Shown in pieces: positions 31,510-40,296 of a DNA stretch of 64,000 bases. Source of the DNA: an uncultured Spirochaetota bacterium (GTDB lineage: Bacteria > Spirochaetota > Spirochaetia > Treponematales > Rectinemataceae); NCBI GenBank assembly GCA_903821875.1, contig CAIJMU010000124.1:1-64000 (forward strand), in the 5' to 3' direction. Numbering within the stretch: the stretch's first letter is position 1; each line of letters opens with the position of its first letter. Made by a program: the position numbers and the translations under genes. Under the pieces are notes generated by a model. The model did not search any database and was not told where the DNA came from. It saw nothing but the letters and a program-made list of their open reading frames with translations.

Positions 31510-32950
31510 CGATGCTTTCCTTCAGGAAATAGGCGAGGGGGATGGTAGCATGACGCTCCTCGCCCTTGGTAATCCAGCTTACGGCCTCAGTGGAATCCGC
31601 GATATGGCCATAGCGGAAGGCGAGGTCGACCAGGCCGACAAGGCTGCCGAGACCCTGCTCCGCCGGGTAGGCGCACAACACATCCCCGACGCTCACCTGG
31701 TCACGGGTTTGTAGGAGGCTCCGTATCCACTCCTTGAGCGCGCGATAGTCGATCTCGGCTGCGAGGAAACGCGCCGCGAGTTCTCCGGGATCAACCTCGC
31801 TGTCCTGGGCCTCCAGCATGGGCGAGGGGCTCCAGGCCATGGCGGGGTCGTAGAGGCGCCACTGCCCGATGGAACGCAGCCTCGCGCTCGTGCGGTCAAG
31901 CCTGATGCCTAGTTCTGCGAAGGGCTTGATGTCCTCGTGCAGGGAGAGGGCTGCCCGCTCCGCCTCAGCGAGAAGTCCCGCAATGCGGCGTTTTTCCAGA
32001 TACTCACGACTCTGAAGGAAGTCGCGCAGGCTGCGCGCGAGCCTGACCTGGGTTTCACGCACGCGGCTGCCCCGGTCGAGGAGGATGTCCGTAAAGCCCG
32101 CGAGGAACTCCCGTTCCTCCATGGAAAGCCTGCCTGAAAAGTCGCGGGCGAGTATCGCCTCAAGGGAGGTTTCGAGTGACTCGCGGCTGCCCGGGTTCAT
32201 CAGTAGTCTGAAGAAGCCCTCGAAGGCCCGTCCCGCTTCGGTCTGCGCGATGTGGTCGATGCCCGTGAAAACCTGGCCGAGCCCGGAGCCACGGTTCATC
32301 TCGCCCTCGACGAGGGAGTGCCGTAGCTCGCGGTTGAGCTTTTCGAATTCGGCACCAACTCTGATGAAATCGTCCGACAGCTCCCCCGCGAGGGCGACGA
32401 TCTCGCGGGCACGCTCCAGGGCACGTTGGGTATCCATGGAGGCGAGGGAATCCGAGCGTAGCTCATCGATGCGCTTTTCAATGCGCTCCTTTTCAGCCTC
32501 GAGGGTGGCGATGCGCGAGGCAGGGTTCGGATCAGTCTCTTCCTCGAGGCGCTCGACGAGGGTTACCACTGTGGCGAGGCGACTTTCCGTGGCGGCCTGG
32601 CGCGGGCGGGAGAGTCCTTCCACGAGGCGTATGGCCTGGGCCGCGTCGAGCGATAGTTCGTAGCTCTCCTCGCTTTCGCCGGGGAGAAAGCGGCGCTCGA
32701 GCAAGCCTGCGTAAACCCACTGCGCGATGTATTGAGGCGCTTGATTGACGAGGGCCTCGCCCTGGGAGCGCAGATCCTCGAGGTCGCGGCGCACGAACTC
32801 GCGGAGTGCCGAGGCCGCGACACGCCCGCCCTCCCCAAAGCGCTCGGCGAGTATGGCCAGGGTCTGCGGTCCGTTGGTTGCAGCGAGCAGCCTCCAAGCG
32901 GGGCTTTCGCGGAGGCGGCGGAACTCGATGGCGCGGGTGCTGAGCGACAT
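31496..32950 (-). CDS. jetA: Wadjet protein JetA (DUF3375, MksF/kleisin-like)
   Basis: A 484-residue DUF3375 protein, the kleisin subunit of type I Wadjet. Typical segments are the N-terminal winged helix (SPAWRLLAATNGPQTLAILAERFGE), a coiled-coil middle (ATLEAEKERIEKRIDELRSD) and a C-terminal winged helix (VSVGDVLCAYPAEQGLGSLVGLVDLA). First gene of the operon; the consensus promoter at 33108-33079 lies about 120 bases upstream of ATG 32950. Confidence 0.93.
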   Translation of the reverse strand: MSLSTRAIEFRRLRESPAWRLLAATNGPQTLAILAERFGEGGRVAASALREFVRRDLEDLRSQGEALVNQAPQYIAQWVYAGLLERRFLPGESEESYELSLDAAQAIRLVEGLSRPRQAATESRLATVVTLVERLEEETDPNPASRIATLEAEKERIEKRIDELRSDSLASMDTQRALERAREIVALAGELSDDFIRVGAEFEKLNRELRHSLVEGEMNRGSGLGQVFTGIDHIAQTEAGRAFEGFFRLLMNPGSRESLETSLEAILARDFSGRLSMEEREFLAGFTDILLDRGSRVRETQVRLARSLRDFLQSREYLEKRRIAGLLAEAERAALSLHEDIKPFAELGIRLDRTSARLRSIGQWRLYDPAMAWSPSPMLEAQDSEVDPGELAARFLAAEIDYRALKEWIRSLLQTRDQVSVGDVLCAYPAEQGLGSLVGLVDLAFRYGHIADSTEAVSWITKGEERHATIPLAYFLKESIDELA

Positions 32951-33078
32951 GCTGTCGGCTATCCTCTGAGAGAGGTTCCTGCCGCAGTCGAGGGGCTTTG
33001 AGTCGAGGTGGCGCTGCGTGGCATGGAGGCGGCTGAAGCGAGGGGGGCGAGGGGAATTTGTGCCGCATTCATGGGCGC

Positions 33079-33108
33079 ATTATAGCGAGCTTCTCCGCGG
33101 CTAGTCAA
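33079..33108 (-). promoter_or_regulatory. Consensus sigma-70 promoter of jetABCD
   Basis: On the minus strand, TTGACT (33108-33103), an 18-base spacer and TATAAT (33084-33079). The -10 is perfect. It implies a leader of about 120 bases before jetA. Confidence 0.75.
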
Positions 33109-33143
33109 AGCGAGCTGCATGCCAAGTGGGATGCCTCGATTGT

Positions 33144-33179
33144 CAGAATTGACACTACTGAGTGTCAGCTGTGATTCTG
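33144..33179. promoter_or_regulatory. Palindrome in the jetA/outer-membrane-protein divergent gap
   Basis: TGACACT-ACTG-AGTGTCA (33150-33167) is a perfect 7-bp-arm inverted repeat, flanked by CAGAAT (33144) and ATTCTG (33174). There is no T-run, so an operator is more likely than a terminator. It sits about 40 bases upstream of the jet promoter in the 379-base gap; otherwise I see no gene there. Confidence 0.45.
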
Positions 33180-33329
33180 TGGTGTCGAGCCCATCCTCTT
33201 GCGCTGCGCCAGCAATAATTGCCTTCTCGTAATTACTTGTTGGAGAATAAGTTAAGAAAGATGGCTTCTGGAGCTAAATAGCAATCACTCTGGCATGATA
33301 CCTGCTTTTCTGTTCTGTGGAGGTGCTTC

Positions 33330-33995
33330 ATGAACAAAGCTGTAGTAGTTGGGATGCTCCTGCTCCTGGCTGCTTCGATAGCCGCTCAGGATCTGGAAAG
33401 TCGGATTGTGGCCCTCGAGCAGGAAGACGAGCGGATAAAAGCAGCTATCGATGAGCTTCAAAGGAAGCGGGTCGCCAATGATCCAGTCAAGCTTGCCGAG
33501 GCCCTCCAATGGGGTAAGGGCTGGGCTCTGGATTTGAGTGTCGGAGCGCCAAGTAACTCACCTATCGGCACCCTGGGATTCGCATCGCCGAAATTCATGA
33601 ACATGATCAGCGTTGACCTTAGGGCTGGGCTTGGCGCTGAATTGCTTTTCACCTCTGGAGAGCCACCGGTAACCGATTATGGCTTGTTGCTCGCTCCACG
33701 AGTAGCTGCCTGGACCCCTATGCTCTTTAATTTCATGCGGGCATACGCAGGACTCGAAGGATACTTCACTGCGACGAATACAATTGCCAGCTTCAATGGC
33801 GCGCAATTCAGTCTGGGCGGGAAAGCCCTGGCAGGCCTTGAGGTCTACGTGTCGAAATGGTTGGCGCTATTTGCGGAGGCGGGAGGGCCAGTCAGCCACC
33901 AGTACTACTTCGGTGCGAGCAAAAATCCGAGTCAGATCAGTTACACCTCTGCCCCGTTTTTTACGGCCGGACTTCGATTCTACGTCGGCCAATGA
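33330..33995 (+). CDS. Small predicted outer-membrane beta-barrel protein with N-terminal coiled coil
   Basis: A 221-residue secreted protein. The signal peptide MNKAVVVGMLLLLAASIAA is cut before QDLESR. A short coiled coil (about 20-50, ESRIVALEQEDERIKAAIDEL) precedes alternating-hydrophobicity strands (LDLSVGAP, MISVDLRAGLGAELLF, LLAPRVAAW, RAYAGLEGYFTA) and a C-terminal strand ending in GLRFYVGQ. The final aromatic pattern is that of outer-membrane barrels. It resembles the next gene along its whole length, so they are tandem paralogues. Function unknown. Confidence 0.75.
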   Translation: MNKAVVVGMLLLLAASIAAQDLESRIVALEQEDERIKAAIDELQRKRVANDPVKLAEALQWGKGWALDLSVGAPSNSPIGTLGFASPKFMNMISVDLRAGLGAELLFTSGEPPVTDYGLLLAPRVAAWTPMLFNFMRAYAGLEGYFTATNTIASFNGAQFSLGGKALAGLEVYVSKWLALFAEAGGPVSHQYYFGASKNPSQISYTSAPFFTAGLRFYVGQ

Positions 33996-34023
33996 CGGAT
34001 CGTGCCCATCAAGGAGGGACAAA

Positions 34024-34698
34024 GTGAACAAGATATGTGCTGCCATTCTGATGGCAGGGTTTGGAATTTCGACGATGGCGCAGGATCAGGAAGGCCGGAT
34101 TGCTGCGCTCGAACGGGACTATGCGAAGCTGCAGTCTGACCTCGAAGCCCTGCAAGAAAAGCAGGCAGGTGGTGAAAATCTGACGCTGACCCAGGATATC
34201 CAGTGGGGCAGGGGTCCAGGCCTGGACCTGAGTTCTGGCGCACGGGGCCAGCCAGCAGAAGCTTCACTGGGCATTCTTTCACCGAAATTCGGGAACACCC
34301 TCAGCCTTGACCTGCGTGCCTATCTGATGGCTGTCCATGATTGGCGAGTTCTGTCTGACTCGACGAAAGTATATTATACGTACATGCTCCAGCTTGCCCC
34401 TCGGGTTGCCCTGTGGACTCCGATGTTCTTCAATTTTACCCGTGCCTACGCCGGGGTCGAAGGTACCCTTACTGGCCTTCTCGGAGGGGTAGCGGGAAAC
34501 GCTGGTCGCTATGCCCTTGGTGTCAATGTCCTTGTCGGCATGGAATTCTATCTCGCCAGATGGCTTTCTGTTTTCGCTGAGGCGGGCGGAACGGTGTTCG
34601 AGCCATTCTACATAATTCCCGACAAGGATTATTCCGTGATCGAGAATGCCCGCGGTGGGTCGGTCGCTATTGGTGTACGCTTCTATCTGGGGAAGTAG
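34024..34698 (+). CDS. Paralogous small predicted outer-membrane protein
   Basis: A 224-residue paralogue of the preceding gene: signal peptide MNKICAAILMAGFGISTMA, a coiled coil (QEGRIAALERDYAKLQSDLEALQEKQ), the shared DIQWGRGPGLDLSSGA and LGILSPKFGNTLSLDLRAY segments, and a barrel-like end GVRFYLGK. The start is GTG 34024 with AAGGAGGGA just upstream; the frame is open further upstream, but only this start yields a signal peptide. Tandem duplication of a coiled-coil/barrel protein suggests surface variation, but no function is known. Confidence 0.75.
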   Translation: MNKICAAILMAGFGISTMAQDQEGRIAALERDYAKLQSDLEALQEKQAGGENLTLTQDIQWGRGPGLDLSSGARGQPAEASLGILSPKFGNTLSLDLRAYLMAVHDWRVLSDSTKVYYTYMLQLAPRVALWTPMFFNFTRAYAGVEGTLTGLLGGVAGNAGRYALGVNVLVGMEFYLARWLSVFAEAGGTVFEPFYIIPDKDYSVIENARGGSVAIGVRFYLGK

Positions 34699-34707
34699 CC
34701 ACGAACC

Positions 34708-35220
34708 ATGCAAGCCCTCCTGTACTGGCTCCAGATCGGTATAGCCATGACGATCGGATTCCTCGATCCGGTGGCGGCCTTCGATGGCCGCCAGTTTGTC
34801 GTGCGGTTGGAGACAAAGGCCCTGTTCACGGATCGCATGCGCGATCTGGTGGCGCATGGCCTGACGCTGACCCTCGACCTCGATGCCTCGCTGAAGGTGG
34901 AGAACCCAAATGGCAGTACTCTGAGGATATACCGCAACCAACGAAGGTCGCTCAGGCAGGATCCCTTGACGAAGCACTACCTGCTCGAGGACGAAACAGG
35001 AAGGAAGGAATACCTGGATCTTGACGCCCTTGAAAAGGCTGCCCGAAGTTTCCAGCCATTCGCTTTTCCATTGCCGGAAGCCTGGAAGTCCCTTTCGCTC
35101 TTCGCAAAGCTCCGCCTGGTGGATGACGCGGTCCTTTCAGCGCGGCTCGGTATCCCGGCAAGCGAGCTCTGGGAGGGCTACTCACCCACGATCATCAAGG
35201 AATGGAAGGCTCCACCGTGA
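34708..35220 (+). CDS. DUF4390-like secreted protein linked to NtrYX
   Basis: A 170-residue protein with a hydrophobic N-terminus (LLYWLQIGIAMTIGFLDPVAA), then a beta-rich domain (FVVRLETKALFTDRMRDLVAHGLTLTL). In many proteobacteria DUF4390 genes directly precede ntrY-like kinase genes, as here. It overlaps the kinase start by four bases. The family assignment rests on recalled pattern and synteny. Confidence 0.55.
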   Translation: MQALLYWLQIGIAMTIGFLDPVAAFDGRQFVVRLETKALFTDRMRDLVAHGLTLTLDLDASLKVENPNGSTLRIYRNQRRSLRQDPLTKHYLLEDETGRKEYLDLDALEKAARSFQPFAFPLPEAWKSLSLFAKLRLVDDAVLSARLGIPASELWEGYSPTIIKEWKAPP

Positions 35221-36401
35221 GGCGCCTTGTCGCTGGCCTGGTACTCCTCGCGGCGCTCTGGGCGCTGGGAGCGAGTCTTCTGCTTTCGGACTTGATCTCG
35301 CGGGAAACCGCCCTCTTCGACCTCGCGGGCGAGCGAAGGTTAGCTGATCTGGCAGCCGAGTACGCGGCGGCCTTCGCCTCCCTGGATCGGATACAGGGTG
35401 GCGCACATGATACTACTATTGAATTACCTGACCGCGCCCGCGTCGAGGCCGACTCCCGTTTCATAGCCGAGCGCAGGGCCTTTCTCTACTCCTGGGGCTA
35501 CTTCGAGCAGCGGATCCGCTCACGCTGGATCATCGTCTATGCCGCCGCCTCCATAGCCCTCCTGTTACTTGTCGCCGCGCTGGGTGTCGTCCTGTTTCGA
35601 AGGTCGCTCCGGCTTGCCGCCGCCCTCGTCGCTGACCTTCGCTCCTGGTCCCGCGAAGGCCTGATACCCCGGCTCCGGAAAACCGGCGACAAGGAAACCC
35701 AGGCCCTGCAAAGCGCCCTCATCGAGGCCCTGCATGCGGCTTCCGAGCGTGAGCGCTTCAGGCGCACCCAGGCGAGCGTGGGCGAGTGGCGGGCCCAGGG
35801 TCGCCTTCTTGTCCACGAGATCAAGAATCGCCTGTCGCCTCTCCGCCTCGGCATGGATACTTTGCATGACAGCTCCGAGGCCTTGCCGGAGGGGCAGCGC
35901 GCGGTGCTTGCCAGGATGGAGTCGAACCTCCTCCGTCTCGACGATCTCCTTTCGGCCTTTCGTGTCTTTTCCGGACTGCCCGAGCCGGTCTATGGGCAGG
36001 TCGATCCAGCGGCTCTATTGCGCGCGGTCGCGGGCCGGCTCGACAGCGGGCAGAGGGTGGCGGTCGGGCAGGCGCAGGGCCCTTCCGTCGTCACCGACGA
36101 GCGCTATCTCGATATCATCATAACTAATCTTATCCTGAACGCCCTTGAGGCTGACAGTGACAGTCGCGTGCTCTGTGCCTGGAAAGACCGCATTCTGACG
36201 ATCTCCGACAATGGCCCGGGAATGGACGAGGAGACGCTGGCCCGCGCCTTTGCCGCAGGATTCACCACCAAGGACCAGGGCAGCGGCATGGGCCTTGCCA
36301 TAGTCGAGGGTCTGTGCCGAATATTGGGCATCGCTGTTTCAGTCGAGTCCGCAGCGGGCAAGGGTACTGCCTTCAGGCTCGATTTCAAGGGGGAGGGATG
36401 A
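35217..36401 (+). CDS. Sensor histidine kinase (NtrY-like)
   Basis: A membrane kinase of 394 residues. TM1 is about 4-26, TM2 about 105-128, with a short periplasmic part between. The H-box is LLVHEIKNRLSPLRLGMD, the N-box TNLILNALEAD, and the G-boxes DNGPGM and GSGMGLAIVEG. GTG 35217 overlaps the previous stop (GTGA); ATG 35202 would add five residues. Its stop overlaps the regulator start (ATGA), so the two form a two-component pair. Confidence 0.9.
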   Translation: MRRLVAGLVLLAALWALGASLLLSDLISRETALFDLAGERRLADLAAEYAAAFASLDRIQGGAHDTTIELPDRARVEADSRFIAERRAFLYSWGYFEQRIRSRWIIVYAAASIALLLLVAALGVVLFRRSLRLAAALVADLRSWSREGLIPRLRKTGDKETQALQSALIEALHAASERERFRRTQASVGEWRAQGRLLVHEIKNRLSPLRLGMDTLHDSSEALPEGQRAVLARMESNLLRLDDLLSAFRVFSGLPEPVYGQVDPAALLRAVAGRLDSGQRVAVGQAQGPSVVTDERYLDIIITNLILNALEADSDSRVLCAWKDRILTISDNGPGMDEETLARAFAAGFTTKDQGSGMGLAIVEGLCRILGIAVSVESAAGKGTAFRLDFKGEG

Positions 36402-37759
36402 CCGTCGCCATTCTCGACGATGACCGGGATATCCTCGACTCGCTTTCTGCGATGCTCGCTGATTGTGGCTTTGTCGCGGAAACCTTCGTCCGCGCCTCCG
36501 ATTTCCGGAGCGCCTGGGCAGGCTCACACTGGGAAGCGGCCCTCCTTGACCTCAACCTGCCCGTGGACTCGGGCCTCAAAATCCTGGGGGAACTCAGGCG
36601 GCAGTGGCCAGAATTGCCAATTGCGATTATCTCGGGCACCTCGGAGGTAGGGCTTGCCGTCGAGGCCCTTCGTGCAGGGGCCCGGGAGTTTTTCGAAAAG
36701 CCCCTGGCGAAAAAGCCTATTGTCGAGTGGCTTCGCAGGCTCGAGTCAGTCGGCGAATCCGAGTGCGAGCGTCAGCGCCTCGCGGGTGACGCGCTGGAGC
36801 GCTACCGCCTGGTGGGAGAATCCGGGGCCATGGAGGGAGTCCGTGAAAAGATCGAACGCTTCGCCGACCTTTCGGAACCAGTGCTCGTGCATGGTGAGAC
36901 CGGGACGGGCAAGGAACTCGTGGCGGGCCTTCTCCATTACCGTTCGCGCCGCAGGGGCAAACCCTTCAGTACGGTAAACGCCGCAGCACTCTCCGAAGCG
37001 CTGCTCGACAGCCAGCTCTTCGGCCACGCGAAGGGCTCTTTTTCCGGGGCGGACTCCGAAAACCCCGGGCTCATCCGTGCCAGCGAGGGAGGCTCCTTTT
37101 TTCTCGACGAGATCGGAGAACTCAAACGCGAGTCACAGGCCAAGCTCCTTCGCGTGCTCCAGGACGGAATGGTGCTCGGCGTGGGCCAGCTGCGCGCAAT
37201 ACAGACAACTGCGCGCTTTATCCTGGCTACCAACCGCGAACTGCCCGCTGAAATCAAGCGTGGGGACTTCCGCGAAGACCTCTACTACCGCATCGCGACA
37301 TTTTCCATCGAGGTCCCACCGCTTCGGGAGCGCCGCGAGGACATAGCCAGTCTTGCGGAACATTTCATGCGCGCGGCCTGCCACGAATACAACCTGCCGC
37401 AGAAGGAAATCGCCGCCGATACCCGTGCGGCACTTGCCGCCTGGCCCTGGCCGGGCAATGTCAGGGAGCTTCGATCGGTAATCCTCAATGGAACGATAAA
37501 TGCCGGGAGGGCAGAGGTGATCCTGGCGCGGGACATCGTCCTCGGTGCGTCGACATCAGGGCAGGGCAGGTTCAGCGCCGCAAGCCAGGACCTTTGGGAT
37601 GAGGCCATGCCGCTCGCCGAAGCCAATCGGAAATTCGAGCGATACTATATCGAGAGGCAGCTACGCCTTCATGGCGGCAGGGTCAGCGAGGCTGCCACGA
37701 CCCTGGGAATACTGCCCTCCAACTTGCATCGCAAGATGCGGGAGCACGGGCTCGGCTAG
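36398..37759 (+). CDS. Sigma-54-dependent response regulator (NtrX/NtrC-like)
   Basis: A 453-residue regulator. The REC domain (1-115) has phosphoacceptor Asp in LLDLNLP. The AAA+ domain has Walker A GETGTGKE, the sigma-54 loop as GSFSGA instead of GAFTGA, and Walker B GGSFFLDEIGEL. A Fis-type HTH ends the protein (GGRVSEAATTLGILPSNLHRKMREHG). The altered GAFTGA loop may affect sigma-54 contact, though F/T to F/S changes are tolerated in some family members. The start is set by the four-base overlap with the kinase. Confidence 0.92.
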   Translation: MTVAILDDDRDILDSLSAMLADCGFVAETFVRASDFRSAWAGSHWEAALLDLNLPVDSGLKILGELRRQWPELPIAIISGTSEVGLAVEALRAGAREFFEKPLAKKPIVEWLRRLESVGESECERQRLAGDALERYRLVGESGAMEGVREKIERFADLSEPVLVHGETGTGKELVAGLLHYRSRRRGKPFSTVNAAALSEALLDSQLFGHAKGSFSGADSENPGLIRASEGGSFFLDEIGELKRESQAKLLRVLQDGMVLGVGQLRAIQTTARFILATNRELPAEIKRGDFREDLYYRIATFSIEVPPLRERREDIASLAEHFMRAACHEYNLPQKEIAADTRAALAAWPWPGNVRELRSVILNGTINAGRAEVILARDIVLGASTSGQGRFSAASQDLWDEAMPLAEANRKFERYYIERQLRLHGGRVSEAATTLGILPSNLHRKMREHGLG

Positions 37760-37769
37760 GCCGACCGCG

Positions 37770-38924
37770 TCACATGCTTCCGGCGAGCGACTTCCATCCC
37801 CTTACCGCGATTCCCTCCCGGAATGATGATGCATCGCCTCCGTACAGCAGTGTGGATGACCTCATATCCGGCAGGAGCGCCGAGGCCCAGCGCAGTGGCG
37901 CAAGAAAATCCTCGCCGACCGTCGAACCGGATTTGATTTCCATTTGGTCGATGCCTTCCCCGCCGACAAGAAAAAGGTCAATCTCCTGTCCGCCCGAATC
38001 CCTGAAGAAGCTCATAGTACCGAGTGTGCCTTCATGGCTCCGTTGCTTGAGGATGTCAGCGACGACCATCGTCTCAAAGAGATGCCCGCGAAGTGGATGG
38101 CTGGAGAGTACCTGGGGGCTTCCAATCGACAGGAGGGCGCAGGCCAGGCCAGTGTCGATGAAATGAAGTTTGGGGCTCTTGATCAGGCGTTTCCCGATAT
38201 TGCCGTGCCAAGGGCGGAGCAGAAACAGGACATAGCTCGTTTCGAGGAGGGAGAGCCAGTCCTTGGCAGTGTTCTGGCTGACACCGGAATCCGCAGCGAG
38301 GGAAGCGATGTTGAGCAATTGGCCTGTCCTGCCAGCACAGAGTATGAGGAAGGTCTCAAAGCGACCAAGATCTTTTATCGAGGACAGGTTTCGTATATCG
38401 CGTTCGACATAGGTCCTGAGATAGGATGAGCAGGCTTCAGCAGGATCCAGACGGTCGGCTATGACCCGTGGATAGAATCCTGTATGGATGCTTTCCCAGG
38501 GATCGCCGAGTTCTCTGGTCGCAGAAATTTCCCCGAGGGTCAATGGATACAACTCGGCAATGGCTGTCCGGCCTGCGAGCGATTGGGAAATCCCACTCAT
38601 CAAGGCGAAGCTCTGGCTGCCCGTCAATACGAACATTCCCTTGGTCTGCTTGGAGTCCACGATTCCCTGTATATAGGAGAGAAGGTCGGGAACTCGCTGG
38701 ATCTCGTCAAAGACTGCTCCCTCCGGAAAGCCCGCAAGAAAGCCGCGGGGATCGCTTTGTGCAAAGCGCCGAATATCGAGGTCCTCCAGCGAGGCATAGG
38801 GCTTGTCGGGAAAGATGTGTCGAACCAAAGTCGTCTTTCCAGATTGCCGGGGACCGGTCAGTGTGAGGATTGGATACTGGGCTGCCAGCCGAAGGAGCCT
38901 TGCCGTGGCTGTTCTCTCTATCAT
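37770..38924 (-). CDS. ATP-binding protein, AAA+ with DUF4143
   Basis: A 384-residue AAA+/DUF4143 protein. Walker A is LTGPRQSGKTTLVRH (about 22-36), Walker B AVFDEIQR, and a sensor region FVLTGSQSFALM. The C-terminal DUF4143 part (LHFIDTGLACALL, LFETMVVADILKQ, GQEIDLFLVGGEGIDQMEIKSG) resembles a PD-(D/E)XK nuclease fold. These proteins are abundant, mobile and of unknown role. A paralogue lies at 48485-49654. I chose ATG 38924, the point where paralogues align. Confidence 0.88.
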   Translation of the reverse strand: MIERTATARLLRLAAQYPILTLTGPRQSGKTTLVRHIFPDKPYASLEDLDIRRFAQSDPRGFLAGFPEGAVFDEIQRVPDLLSYIQGIVDSKQTKGMFVLTGSQSFALMSGISQSLAGRTAIAELYPLTLGEISATRELGDPWESIHTGFYPRVIADRLDPAEACSSYLRTYVERDIRNLSSIKDLGRFETFLILCAGRTGQLLNIASLAADSGVSQNTAKDWLSLLETSYVLFLLRPWHGNIGKRLIKSPKLHFIDTGLACALLSIGSPQVLSSHPLRGHLFETMVVADILKQRSHEGTLGTMSFFRDSGGQEIDLFLVGGEGIDQMEIKSGSTVGEDFLAPLRWASALLPDMRSSTLLYGGDASSFREGIAVRGWKSLAGSM

Positions 38925-39262
38925 GTTGCAACGATAATCCACGTTCTGCAATTATGCAATTCAAGTGCGGAAATACACTCGTCTTTACTGGAGAATGAAT
39001 TAAACTCCTAGCACGGTCCTCTACATCTCGACCAGGAAACTGCACCGCGTGACTTCTAGGCTTGCTGCATACGTACGACGTGTCCGCTACCTCGACATCC
39101 ATGAGGGCGAACCCTTGGATGAGGCACAGTTTGTGGGCTGGATTCAGCAGGCGGCCGCACTGCCAGGCTGGGTTCCCTAGGGCCAACTCCCAGATGGCGC
39201 ATAACGCGTGAGCGTGGCGGTGGCGGCTTATCCAGAACATTCCTTTTTGCTATATTGAAGGC
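38925..39262. other. 338-base gap between divergent ATPase and XRE genes
   Basis: AT-rich near 38930-39005 with repeated TGCAA motifs, probably the promoter of the minus-strand ATPase. It contains one small open frame at 39049-39180 (listed separately). A TATATT box at about 39252 lies close to the XRE start. Nothing else is recognised. Confidence 0.5.
39049..39180 (+). CDS. Small hypothetical ORF (43 residues, GTG start)
   Basis: GTG 39049 opens a 43-codon frame ending at TAG 39180. The product reads VTSRLAAYVRRVRYLDIHEG and ends QQAAALPGWVP. Composition looks protein-like (hydrophobic, acidic and basic residues mixed, no low complexity), but the ribosome site is weak. It could be a gene remnant. 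Not recognised. Confidence 0.25.
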   Translation: MTSRLAAYVRRVRYLDIHEGEPLDEAQFVGWIQQAAALPGWVP

Positions 39263-40159
39263 ATGGACATGAGTGCGTGGGGAACAGAGCTTAAGAATCA
39301 CCGCAGCGCGCTGAATCTAACCCAGACCGAGATGGGGAAAATGCTGGGGCTGAGCCAGGTCACGATTGCCAACTACGAACGCGGCACTCGTTTTCCAAAA
39401 AAAGAAACCCTGCTGGATCTTGCCCGGATCTTCGATGTTTCACTGGATGTCTTGTTGAAGGCCCCGGAATCTTCTGCCTCGTCCAGTTCATTTTCAGGTG
39501 AATTCCATTTTGGAGTTGATAGCCTTATCTCTTTATTGCTGAATGAAACACTTGATGCGGCGATTACCTACACCGGGAGCTGGAAGCAGGAGCAAAACCT
39601 GGACCTGGCGGCCTTGTATGAGACTGTTCTTATACCAGCCCTGGTCAGGACGGGAAGCCTTTGGTTTGAGGGCGAAATCCTCGTATCCGAAGAGCACCTC
39701 ATCTCCGACAAGATTCGTGAGCTTGTTTTTTACCACTCCAATCGGGAGCGTGAGCGCTGTCCGCTCAAACCCGCTGTGGCAGGGCGGTGGATGGGCCTCT
39801 GCGCTCCCGGAGAAAAGCACGAACTGGCACTATTGATGCTCTCCCACATTGTGCGCCTCGCAGGATGGCAGACGACCTACCTGGGTACCCAGGTGCCCTT
39901 TCACGATCTCTCGGAAATCATAAAAAAGCAGGAACCTGACGTGCTGGCTATCTCCATCACCATGGATGAGAACCTTGCGGGCCTGGAAATGTACCTTAGA
40001 CAGCTGGAGACCACCTTCGGAAGCCGGCCGGCCATCATGCTCGGGGGGGCAGGGGCCCATAAGCTGGACAGGAAGAAGTTTCCCCGGATTCATACCGGTG
40101 CTCAAACCCTCGGGGATGCTGCAACACAACTTGGGCGACTTCTAGCGTCCAGTAACTAG
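39263..40159 (+). CDS. XRE-family regulator fused to a CarH-like cobalamin-binding sensor
   Basis: A 298-residue regulator. Residues 8-65 form an XRE helix-turn-helix (LNLTQTEMGKMLGLSQVTIANYERG). Residues about 85-165 resemble the four-helix B12-capping domain of CarH/LitR and contain its W-x9-E-H signature as W134 to E144-H145. Residues about 170-295 form the Rossmann B12 domain, with the likely lower axial ligand His186 in GEKHELAL, then GWQTTYLG, VLAISIT and IMLGGAGA. CarH proteins use a MerR-type DNA-binding domain, so an XRE head is a domain swap. It probably senses adenosylcobalamin and perhaps light, and controls the adjacent gene at 40297 through the repeats at 40217-40280. Confidence 0.85.
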   Translation: MDMSAWGTELKNHRSALNLTQTEMGKMLGLSQVTIANYERGTRFPKKETLLDLARIFDVSLDVLLKAPESSASSSSFSGEFHFGVDSLISLLLNETLDAAITYTGSWKQEQNLDLAALYETVLIPALVRTGSLWFEGEILVSEEHLISDKIRELVFYHSNRERERCPLKPAVAGRWMGLCAPGEKHELALLMLSHIVRLAGWQTTYLGTQVPFHDLSEIIKKQEPDVLAISITMDENLAGLEMYLRQLETTFGSRPAIMLGGAGAHKLDRKKFPRIHTGAQTLGDAATQLGRLLASSN

Positions 40160-40216
40160 TGGCCCCACCTTCTATTAAGCCCTGTCCGGGGAGGAAAGCG
40201 AGGTTAACTCTCCATC

Positions 40217-40280
40217 GAAATATTACAAAATGAAATATTATGCTGACTTTGGACACGCTCCGTATTATATTCTGTAATAT
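40217..40280. promoter_or_regulatory. Promoter and repeated operator-like sites before the gene at 40297
   Basis: GAAATATTAC (40217-40226) and GAAATATTAT (40232-40241) are direct repeats 15 bp apart. ATATTACA (40220-40227) recurs inverted as TGTAATAT (40273-40280). A promoter can be read as TTGGAC (40249-40254), 18 bases, TGTAAT (40273-40278), so the inverted copy overlaps the -10. The layout suits repression by the neighbouring XRE-B12 regulator. Confidence 0.5.
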
Positions 40281-40296
40281 AGCCGGAGGTGATACG

